A DNA stretch of 64,000 nucleotides from Phycisphaeraceae bacterium (GTDB taxonomy: Bacteria > Planctomycetota > Phycisphaerae > Phycisphaerales > UBA1924): assembly GCA_019636795.1 (NCBI GenBank), contig JAHBWW010000005.1, forward strand, positions 1 through 64,000. The letters are read 5' to 3'. Made by a program: the position numbers and the translations under genes. The first letter of the stretch is position 1. Each line of letters begins with the position of its first letter. Below, one piece after another: positions 35,175 to 42,420 of the stretch. The notes beneath the pieces were generated by a model, which worked only from the letters and a program-made list of their open reading frames with translations, made no database searches and was not told the origin of the DNA.

Positions 35175-36298
35175 TGCGGTGGCCCGCAGACGCTACACGG
35201 TTCAAATCGGCCTCGCGCTTCATCAAGAGGGAGTGCAGTCGCGCCCGAACGAACAAATCGGCAAGATGCGATGTGATAGCGTGTGCCGAAGCCGGTGACA
35301 TAAACCATATTGGCACCGGCCGCCACTGCTCCGTCAGCAGGATCGTCAACTCCGAGGACCGCACCATCGAAACTCATCGCAAATCGCTTACGTTCGAGGA
35401 CATCCTGCACTTCACGCGGCAGTTCCCAGAAAAAATCGATGCCGGTCCAGTTCTCGATCGTGCGCACGCTGACGATGTAATCATCGAGTGGGCCGTGTGG
35501 CTCATCAGGATCATGCTCGAACAGGAACGCAATGATGGCGATGCCGTCGTCGGTGTCTCGGCCGACGATCTTGTAGAACATCGACGGAATGCTGACGCGG
35601 CCTGCGTTCTTGAGCGTCCGCGGGTTATCGCGCAGCACAGGCCCGCACATCATCCAGACTTCGCCATGTGTCTGCGCCCACGCAATGACTTGCCGTTCGA
35701 GAGTGGCCCAGATGCCGTTGTTGAACGCCTGGGTCTGCGGAGCGGCATTGGCAAGGTACATCCCTTGGCGTTCGCAGTCTTCGCTCCGACCATACAGCGT
35801 CGCCTGCATGGCCTGATGTCCGCGTGAGTAGCCGGAGTTTGTGTAATCTGCGTCTCGCGCGCCAATGCCAGCCAGTTCCGGGTCGGTTCGCCACGAGATG
35901 CGTTCGCGCGCGATCGCGGGCGCGGCGTCAACCCACTGCCGTGTGATTTTCTGTGAAACCCAACGCGGGAGGCGGTGTGTGTTGTCGTGCACAACGGTGT
36001 ACCCCTCGCGGCGGATCGCAAGGTACAACGCTGGGTCATCGAATCTATAAAAAGGATACGAAATGAACTCGTGCTGCTCATCGATGGCGCGGGCAGCCCG
36101 AATTGCCTCCCCGCCTCCGAGCAGAATCGCTCGCAGAGTCGTGATTTCGGCTTCAATGGCGAGAGTGCGCTGCTGAGTCTGCGCCAACTCTGATTCAAGC
36201 TCGCGCAGGCGATCGGCAACCGAGTCCTGTGCCAGAGAACCACCCGCCAGACTGCATGCAATGGCGATTGCGATAAAGTAGACTCGGGTTCGTCGCAT
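35171..36298 (-). CDS. Secreted DNA/RNA non-specific endonuclease
   Basis: A 375-residue exported nuclease of the beta-beta-alpha metal type (NUC1/NucA family). A signal peptide (to about residue 23) and a coiled-coil of about 40 residues (RLRELESELAQTQQRTLAIE) precede the nuclease domain. There, SGYSRGHQAMQATLYGRSED stands for the DRGHxAP-type active site with Arg and His kept but Ser in place of the usual Asp; NNGIWATLERQV supplies the Asn/Glu metal site. The C-terminus has RYHIASCRFVRSG and EPCSVCGPP, a short Cys/His element often found after such nucleases. Despite the four-base overlap with pxpB, no functional link to oxoprolinase is apparent. Confidence 0.82.
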   Translation of the reverse strand: MRRTRVYFIAIAIACSLAGGSLAQDSVADRLRELESELAQTQQRTLAIEAEITTLRAILLGGGEAIRAARAIDEQHEFISYPFYRFDDPALYLAIRREGYTVVHDNTHRLPRWVSQKITRQWVDAAPAIARERISWRTDPELAGIGARDADYTNSGYSRGHQAMQATLYGRSEDCERQGMYLANAAPQTQAFNNGIWATLERQVIAWAQTHGEVWMMCGPVLRDNPRTLKNAGRVSIPSMFYKIVGRDTDDGIAIIAFLFEHDPDEPHGPLDDYIVSVRTIENWTGIDFFWELPREVQDVLERKRFAMSFDGAVLGVDDPADGAVAAGANMVYVTGFGTRYHIASCRFVRSGATALPLDEARGRFEPCSVCGPPQ

Positions 36299-36426
36299 GG
36301 GTTACCTCGTTGCACGAGCAGGTACAGCATACTCCAAAAGGCAATTTGAATGCAAGTCCACAGGGCCGCGTCAAGCCCACTCAAGCGATTCATGGCAGAA
36401 GCGGGCATGCCTACCCGGTCGCCGCA

Positions 36427-38040
36427 TCATTCCGGCCAGCCGTCCTCGGATTCGTCGGCGTACTGCACGTCGATCGTTCGGCCCACTGCAGGAACAACGA
36501 CAGACTGTGTCTTGCCGTTTGGCCAAAGAATCGCCACGGTTACAGGTCCGGTGAATGAGCCGAGGCCGAAGTGCAAGATGGGGCTATTGGCGTTGCCTTC
36601 CCCGGTTCCGAGTTCGACTTGTCGCGACAGAATCTGTCCATCAGGGAGCGCGATTCGAGCCTGGGCGCCAACCGCCTGCTTGTTGATCGTCGTGCCGTCG
36701 CCCTGGAGCCGCACACCAAGATACTGAGCATCGCTCGTGCCGACATTCATGTACAGCCGCCCGGCGGTCACCAGATCGAGTCGGCCATCACCATCAACGT
36801 CGGCCCATGCGGCCTGGTAGGTCGGCGGAAGTTTTTCTAGCCCCGAGCCATCCGTCACGTCGGCAAACGACCATGCGTCGTCTCCCGAAGTGTTGCGATA
36901 CAGCACGGGGTAGTTTTTGTGTCCGAAACTCGCATCCGCATAGACAGTCGTGAAGAAAAGATCGAGGCGGGTGTCATTATCAAAGTCGGCGCACGCGGGG
37001 CTTGCGTAACTTTCCTGATACCACACCCCGCACTCGGCCAAGTCTTCGAACGTCCAACCGTGAGTGGGGCCTCGACTGCGCAGGAAGCGGTTCTTGGGTT
37101 GGTCGCCGCGCGAATCCACATGCGCGAAGTTGCCGGCAAAAAGATCAAAGTGACCGTCGTTGTCGAAGTCACCCCAGCACGCGCCGATCGAGTGCCCGCC
37201 TCGAAAGGCTTCGCTCGTGGCGATGACGTTGAAGTGTTCAGCCTTGTCAGAAAAGTCGCCAGAACCATCGTTGACCCAGAGCAGATTCGGTTGAAGTCGG
37301 TAGTTTGAGACGTATATGTCAAGGTCGCCGTCTTCATCAAAGTCGCAGGCCGTAACGCCACGCGAGCGATGTTCGCTTGTCATGATTCTCAATGAGAATC
37401 CGGCGCCTTGTGTGCTGAGCAGCATGAAACTCGGATAGGTGACTTGCTTCTCCCAGTTTTCGTATCCGCCAAAATAGACATCAAGGAAGCCGTCGTTGTT
37501 GAAATCTCCGACTACCGCACCGCGGCAGACGGTCTCCGGCAGCTCGGGTAGCGCAAGCTTGTCGAATCGCATGCCGTCTTCGCCCAAGTGACCGATGTAG
37601 ATCGCAATCGGCGAAATAGAGACAAGGTCGCCGATGCCGTCGTTGTTCAGATCGGCTATGAGGCCGTTGCCCGGCGCGGCGATGCGAGTGAACGCTGGGG
37701 GCGTATTGCCGTTCATTCCAAGGTTGTTGATCCACACAGCACCACCCGCGTAGAGGTCGGGCCAGCCGTCGTTGTTGATATCGCCCCATGCGACCGGGCC
37801 GCTTCCGATCGTCAGGCCGAAGTCTGCGGTGCGGTCAACGAAGACTGGTCGCCGTTCCGGGGCGGGGTTCAGACTTTCTCCTGCAGCCGGTGCGACTTGG
37901 GTGGTGGCTGCTTCTTGTGCCACAGAGGGAGTAAGCAAGACAGCCAAGGAGAATACGGCCGCGATACTGCCGCCAAAACCGGGCACAACGTGCCACAAGT
38001 GTCGGCGTTTCAGGCACATCCATCCATTGTACTTGGTCAT
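36427..38040 (-). CDS. Secreted CRTAC1-type FG-GAP/VCBS repeat protein
   Basis: A 537-residue exported protein made of FG-GAP/VCBS-type repeats forming a beta-propeller, each around a calcium-like DxNxDGxxDL loop: DINNDGWPDLYAGG, DFNNDGFLDVYFGG, DFDEDGDLDIYVSNY, DFDNDGHFDLFAGN and DVDGDGRLDLVTAG. A C-terminal ASPIC/UnbV-like module follows (GVRLQGDGTTINKQAVGAQA, VAILWPNGKTQSV). Proteins of this form are abundant in planctomycetes and are thought to bind or present surface ligands. The ATG at 38040 is chosen; another at 38019 is possible and would start nearer the signal peptide. It is divergent from the lipoprotein at 38.2 kb. Confidence 0.85.
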   Translation of the reverse strand: MTKYNGWMCLKRRHLWHVVPGFGGSIAAVFSLAVLLTPSVAQEAATTQVAPAAGESLNPAPERRPVFVDRTADFGLTIGSGPVAWGDINNDGWPDLYAGGAVWINNLGMNGNTPPAFTRIAAPGNGLIADLNNDGIGDLVSISPIAIYIGHLGEDGMRFDKLALPELPETVCRGAVVGDFNNDGFLDVYFGGYENWEKQVTYPSFMLLSTQGAGFSLRIMTSEHRSRGVTACDFDEDGDLDIYVSNYRLQPNLLWVNDGSGDFSDKAEHFNVIATSEAFRGGHSIGACWGDFDNDGHFDLFAGNFAHVDSRGDQPKNRFLRSRGPTHGWTFEDLAECGVWYQESYASPACADFDNDTRLDLFFTTVYADASFGHKNYPVLYRNTSGDDAWSFADVTDGSGLEKLPPTYQAAWADVDGDGRLDLVTAGRLYMNVGTSDAQYLGVRLQGDGTTINKQAVGAQARIALPDGQILSRQVELGTGEGNANSPILHFGLGSFTGPVTVAILWPNGKTQSVVVPAVGRTIDVQYADESEDGWPE

Positions 38041-38173
38041 GGGAGAAGAATACGGCAAGTCCTTTGAGCGGGCATCCGAAATTTATGCGCTCGTCATCCG
38101 TGATGTACACTCCGCAGCATCGCTTGAGGCAAGGACTGAACGTCAGATCACACAGCTCACATGGAGCGCATTC

Positions 38174-39157
38174 ATGAACCTCCTCCGAATCATCCTGTCG
38201 ATTCTGGTCGCCACTGCGCTGATGGGTTGCCGGACGCCGCCCAAGGTCGGGCCCTTCGCCGAGGCGTCATCGAGTCTGAATCTGGTGATCGACCAGACCG
38301 GCAAAGCCTTTGCTGCCGAACTGGCACTCATCGGGAGCGACTCGGAACAGACATCCGCAGACTTCGAGTCACTCTGGGCACCGCGTGTCCGAGTCGCTTC
38401 GGCCATTGCCGATTATGCTCATCGACTTGTCGAAGTGGTCAGCGCCGCAGAGAACAGTGCCAGTCAAGCCCGGGAAGTCTTCGAGAGTGGACAAAAACTC
38501 CTGGCATCGGTCAATACATTTCCCGGCGGGGATGCAGCCCTGAAACTGACAGCCGACGCATTCACGATCGTCTACGAGCGCTACGCGAATCAGCGAGCAG
38601 CCGTCACGGTCGATCGGGCGGTCCACGACGCCGACCCGATGATCCGCGATATCGCCAAGGTGTTTTCAGCCGACCTCCAGCGTTTGCGAAAAACACTGCC
38701 CGCGATGCGTTCAAATGCCATAACCAATCTCACAACACCCTATGCAGCGGAGGGGACTCGTCCGCTTGCTGCGCTCAATGACTTGCGCGACGAGCGGCAG
38801 GCGATTGCGGAGTATGTGTTGGGGCTATCGCTTGATGAGCAGTTGAGCGATCAGAACTTCGAGAAACTCAAAGTGCTGGCACTTCGAGAGCAGATGCTGC
38901 GTTCGTTCATCGAGACCGAGCAGAACAGTGAGTGGCACCAAAAACTCCAGCGCGAGCGAACCGAACTCAATGCCCGCTTCGATCAGATGGATGCGACCCT
39001 TGTTCGTGCTGCGGCGCTGACTGAAGCATGGGCCGCATCGCACTCCAACCTAGTTGATGCCGTTCGTTCCGGCCGCTCGCCCGACTACCGATTGCTGGTG
39101 CATATGACAGAGCAACTCCTCAGCGCGTACACCGAGTACGAGAAGGCTAGACCATGA
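38174..39157 (+). CDS. Unknown helical lipoprotein
   Basis: A 327-residue protein with a lipoprotein signal (LRIILSILVATALMGC, Cys near residue 19). The mature part is almost wholly alpha-helical with heptad-like stretches, for example QKLQRERTELNARFDQMDAT, suggesting a helical bundle or coiled coil. No enzyme motif was seen. Translation is coupled to the next gene by a four-base ATGA overlap, so they probably form a complex, one part lipid-anchored. The ATG at 38174 is chosen because the signal starts there; the frame runs further upstream inside the divergent gene. Function unknown. Confidence 0.75.
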   Translation: MNLLRIILSILVATALMGCRTPPKVGPFAEASSSLNLVIDQTGKAFAAELALIGSDSEQTSADFESLWAPRVRVASAIADYAHRLVEVVSAAENSASQAREVFESGQKLLASVNTFPGGDAALKLTADAFTIVYERYANQRAAVTVDRAVHDADPMIRDIAKVFSADLQRLRKTLPAMRSNAITNLTTPYAAEGTRPLAALNDLRDERQAIAEYVLGLSLDEQLSDQNFEKLKVLALREQMLRSFIETEQNSEWHQKLQRERTELNARFDQMDATLVRAAALTEAWAASHSNLVDAVRSGRSPDYRLLVHMTEQLLSAYTEYEKARP

Positions 39158-39666
39158 TCGACTGGAGAAAACTGGATAAGCGTTCGCCGCTCGCGTGGAC
39201 GGCACTGGCCGACCAACTCATTGCAAAGTCTCAATTCTTCATATCCGCCGAATCGGTCGATCAGGGCGGCGTCGATGAAGCGATCCGAGACATGTCGGAG
39301 TTCGTCCAGAACGCCAACACCATCTGCCCGGTCGAAGCCATCGAAGCCGTGCGACGGGCGTCGAACCAGTTGACCAAAGCGCAGGCAGCTGCTGCAATTG
39401 CCGATCTTGCCACGCGCTCGGCTCGACTCGATGCGATCTCGGCCCGACTGAGTTCAGCCTCCAACGAACTCAAAGCAGACGCCGCCCGCCTACGACTCGA
39501 ACCGGTCCGCAAAGCACTCGGGGCCGCATCAACCGCGCTGGCCAAGGTAAAGGAAGTTGAAGCAAGCGTGGCCAATCTCTCGAAGAACGACATTGCAGGC
39601 CGCGCTACCGAGATTGCTAAGGTGCTCGAATCGCTGATCAAAGAACTCGAATCCGCAGCGACATGA
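39154..39666 (+). CDS. Helical protein coupled to the upstream lipoprotein
   Basis: A 170-residue, Ala-rich helical protein without signal peptide or membrane segment. The C-terminal two thirds look like a continuous coiled coil (DLATRSARLDAISARLSSAS, ALAKVKEVEASVANL). The start lies inside the last codon of the lipoprotein gene. It is probably cytoplasmic, which makes direct contact with the mature lipoprotein unlikely unless it is exported by an unrecognised route. No family recognised. Confidence 0.7.
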   Translation: MIDWRKLDKRSPLAWTALADQLIAKSQFFISAESVDQGGVDEAIRDMSEFVQNANTICPVEAIEAVRRASNQLTKAQAAAAIADLATRSARLDAISARLSSASNELKADAARLRLEPVRKALGAASTALAKVKEVEASVANLSKNDIAGRATEIAKVLESLIKELESAAT

Positions 39667-39720
39667 CCGGTGATGCCCGATCAACCATAATCACTGGACT
39701 CAAGCGAAGCGGGATTCGGG

Positions 39721-39858
39721 TTATGCCATGTGGTCTATCCACGCTCGGACAATCGCTTCCAGCGCGGGTTGCTTCACTCTCACGTCGGCCTCATCCTCGA
39801 ACACTCCAGCATTGGACAATTGCCTGACGTGCGAAGAGTTGGACGCGCAGCAAGTCAT
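39721..39858 (-). pseudogene. C-terminal fragment of unknown protein
   Basis: A 45-codon frame from an ATG at 39858 to a TAA; the frame is also open a further nine codons upstream. Its translation (SSHVRQLSNAGVFEDEADV, then RVKQPALEAIVRAWIDHMA) has the composition and codon use of a real protein C-terminus. Nothing upstream in the same frame continues it, so it is probably the relic of a larger gene or a very small gene. The family was not recognised. Confidence 0.3.
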
Positions 39859-40012
39859 CGCATTAGCGATGGTTTGCCGTGGTCAAAATCGGGGTGACAG
39901 GATGCCAGTGGAACTCTTCGTGGCCGGAATACGGGCCTGGGAGCCTTGAATCCGGGTTATCTTACCGTGAAACCGTGAAACGACGGCCGACTGCGCAATC
40001 CGAGCAGGAGCG

Positions 40013-40358
40013 TCAGATCAGCGTCGCAAGCAGGCGCTGGACGAATTCGTGAAATGCGACAACATCCGCCTTGGTGTATGCGGCTGGTGGCACAGATCAC
40101 GCGCCTGTGTCTCTGGCCGTGCCACCGCTCGCCGATTCCTCCGGCGATCGGTGCAGGGGAAGTGCGCGAATGGCGTTCATGAGTTCAGGCTCGGAGTCGA
40201 GTTGTTCGCGCACGAAGGCATCGCGCTCGTCGGAAGCCAGGTCGTGCGACTCGAGGTAGACACGCTGGACGAGTGCGAATTGGGTTGGGGTGAGATTGGA
40301 CGTGGTAAGAGGTCCGCTCTCCGGTCAGTTTACCAAGTTCGCGGATGAGTGCGTTCAT
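40013..40358 (-). pseudogene. Frameshifted small gene downstream of PAAR effector
   Basis: An ATG at 40358, 59 bp after the effector stop and on the same strand, opens MNALIRELGKLTGE. Coding-like sequence then moves to another frame (SNLTPTQFALVQRVYLESHD, EQLDSEPELMNAIRALPLHR) that has no start of its own and stops at 40097, and to a third frame (AAYTKADVVAFHEFVQRLLA) ending at 40013. Summed, it would be a protein of about 110 residues. The LTPxQ...DSEPEL stretch vaguely resembles short N-terminal segments of planctomycete kinases. Directly downstream of an effector is where an immunity gene is expected. Either the gene is dead or the sequence has indel errors. Confidence 0.4.
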
Positions 40359-40417
40359 GAACAGAAACTCTGTTCGCTTCGCAAATGAGACTCGGATTGA
40401 GGCTGGATGCGTGGCGA

Positions 40418-42388
40418 CTAGCGGCGGTTCTTGGCAACATCTCGCGCGAATCGATCGTACGTCGTGGCCTGCTTTCGAGCAGCATTGTACGAATCACCTG
40501 GAAACGTCCCTGATGGTTTATAATAAACTTCATTGTTCACCCACCACCCTTTTGACCAGTCCCATTTCCAGGGCACCTTTCCAGCCCGGTGCATGTTCTC
40601 GTGTAGGATCGACCCGCCGAGATCGTCCGAACCCTTGCCCAGTGAGTCGGGGTTGATTCGAACTTCGTCACCACAGCCCCATATGTTGCACGAGACCTGC
40701 GCGCCGGCGGGGCCGCCGCTCAGCCCGTTGTCGACAACGTAGTTTCCACTGTCGATCTTTGACTTTCCGATTTCATAGTCCTTGATAAGCTGGTCAACCT
40801 TGGCGTCGTACTTCGGATCATTCGGATCGAGTTTGAAGTGCCTCGACACGCGCTCCTGAGCTTCCGGGTCGCCCCCCTTGGCGAGCTCTAGTTCGATGAC
40901 TGAGCCATCTGCAAGCTCGCCAGCTTCCTGCTTCGCAGACTCGATTTGCTGCTCTGGAGTTTGCGACTGCGCCGCTGACGCCCCATTCGGGTCTTCGCAC
41001 ATCTGCCCCTCATCCGCGCTTGCTTGGCACATCTGACCGTCCTCAGCAGGCGGTTCGCACGATTGATGCTCCGGATCGCATCCCAACGCGTGATCCTCAT
41101 CCGCTGCGCCTTCCGAACTTTGTGCAGCAGATTCGTCGCAGGCCTGCTCGGAAGGGTTCTCATTGTTCGACTGATCTGACGCCTTCTGTGCCTCCACCTT
41201 TGCGGCATCATCATCCTCTCCCATGCTCGAGATCGCGACGGGCATTCCTGTCGTGCCTATGCGGACGTTCTGCACTGTCGGCTTCAGAAGCGTCTGCCCT
41301 CCCACACCGGTGCATAACGCCGTGTGGTCCTCGCCCGTGACAGCCAGGCCCTCTGCGATGACAGTCGGGTTTGCCGTGTTCACAGGCCCGCCCACATGTG
41401 GCGTAGACCCATTGAACAGAGGGCATGCCTGCACATCGTTCAATCGCCCAACGGTCAGCCCGCCAGCGAGTGTTTTGGCTGCTGTCGCCGTCAGCACGCC
41501 GCCGTGGTCGGTCGGGCTGGTGTTGTGGGCGATGGCGATCCCCGAGCTGCGGGCCTTGCCCATCACATACTCGCGGGCTTGATCGAGCGTGCTCGCATCG
41601 GAACCGGGCGCTGCAGGGCTCGAGGGGCTGAGGACTGCTTCCATCAGTGCCGATTGCGCGTGACTCTGCAGTTCGCCCATGAGTTTCTGGGTCGCCATGT
41701 GGGCGAGATGTTCACCGGTCGACGATTCGTCGTCCACCGCCCACGCTGACATCGCCAAGCCTGCGATTTTGTCGAATCCCATTCCGATCAGCGTGCTCGA
41801 CCCGATCGAAGCGAGCCCACCAAGAAGCCCGGACATCGAGAGACCGCCGAATGCGCCGATGCCGCTGCCCGACTGGAGCACCGAAGCGAAACCCTGCATC
41901 GCGACTCCCTGTGCGATCTGAGAACCTTTGCCATGCGACGACCAAAACGATGACCCCTCAGCTTCCGCACTGGCATCGTCCCCTTGGCCGAACGCGGCAA
42001 ACTCTGCATGCACGGCATCACGCAGTGTCGCCGCCAGGCCTGGAGGAATATTGATTGCTGGCCCGCCACTCTCGGCCAAACCATCGCTCAAAGCGACGAA
42101 ACCCCCGCTTAGGCCTGCTGCAGTCCGCGCGTCATGTGGGTAAGGCCGTAGTGATGTCATCCCATCCCGCGTTAATGACACGACAAACCTGTTGCCTTGC
42201 GAGTCCATCAATACCGGCCTTGCCATCGGACGCGGACTGGGAGGAAGACCTTCCCATGTTCTTCCGCGGCTCACGGTCTCGAGCCAACGCTGGGCCCGAC
42301 GGGCATCCCGTCGCAGTGCCGATGCAGCGCGGAGGTCGTACCCCGCGAGTCGATATGTGCCATGCGTGATGTTTGCGGTTGTCAACAT
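40418..42388 (-). CDS. PAAR-domain protein with C-terminal HExxH domain, putative T6SS effector
   Basis: A 656-residue protein in three parts. Residues 1-300 are Gly/Ala/Ser-rich with hydrophobic stretches (GGLSMSGLLGGLASIGSST). Residues 312-365 look like a PAAR-type spike domain (LNDVQACPLFNGSTPHVGGP, then GEDHTALCTGVGGQ). After an acidic linker with seven Cys (about 400-475), the C-terminal part has NPDSLGKGSDDLGGSILHEN and the motif HENMH (596-600), an HExxH zinc-peptidase signature, with Glu in WWVNNEVYYKP as a possible third ligand. It lies 32 bp downstream of vgrG, so it is probably loaded on the VgrG tip and delivered as a metallopeptidase toxin. No intact immunity gene is adjacent. 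Function is inferred. Confidence 0.75.
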   Translation of the reverse strand: MLTTANITHGTYRLAGYDLRAASALRRDARRAQRWLETVSRGRTWEGLPPSPRPMARPVLMDSQGNRFVVSLTRDGMTSLRPYPHDARTAAGLSGGFVALSDGLAESGGPAINIPPGLAATLRDAVHAEFAAFGQGDDASAEAEGSSFWSSHGKGSQIAQGVAMQGFASVLQSGSGIGAFGGLSMSGLLGGLASIGSSTLIGMGFDKIAGLAMSAWAVDDESSTGEHLAHMATQKLMGELQSHAQSALMEAVLSPSSPAAPGSDASTLDQAREYVMGKARSSGIAIAHNTSPTDHGGVLTATAAKTLAGGLTVGRLNDVQACPLFNGSTPHVGGPVNTANPTVIAEGLAVTGEDHTALCTGVGGQTLLKPTVQNVRIGTTGMPVAISSMGEDDDAAKVEAQKASDQSNNENPSEQACDESAAQSSEGAADEDHALGCDPEHQSCEPPAEDGQMCQASADEGQMCEDPNGASAAQSQTPEQQIESAKQEAGELADGSVIELELAKGGDPEAQERVSRHFKLDPNDPKYDAKVDQLIKDYEIGKSKIDSGNYVVDNGLSGGPAGAQVSCNIWGCGDEVRINPDSLGKGSDDLGGSILHENMHRAGKVPWKWDWSKGWWVNNEVYYKPSGTFPGDSYNAARKQATTYDRFARDVAKNRR

Positions 42389-42420
42389 TGATGGCTCTCC
42401 TCTGCGTCAGTGCGGGCCAA

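Larger units (their letters stand above)
39667..40417. other. Gene-poor stretch with broken minus-strand ORFs
   Basis: 750 bp with no intact gene. Minus-strand translation gives coding-like pieces in shifting frames (listed separately at 39721-39858 and 40013-40358); plus-strand frames look accidental. Direct repeats ACCGTGAA occur near 39965. The stretch separates the lipoprotein pair from the VgrG cassette and looks like decayed accessory DNA. Confidence 0.55.

Noticed and set aside
39728-39949. A 73-codon plus-strand frame
   Set aside because: Antisense to the fragment at 39721-39858, which has better composition; likely spurious.
40049-40348. A 99-codon plus-strand frame
   Set aside because: Antisense to the frameshifted minus-strand pieces, with many Trp/Arg/Cys and no family likeness.
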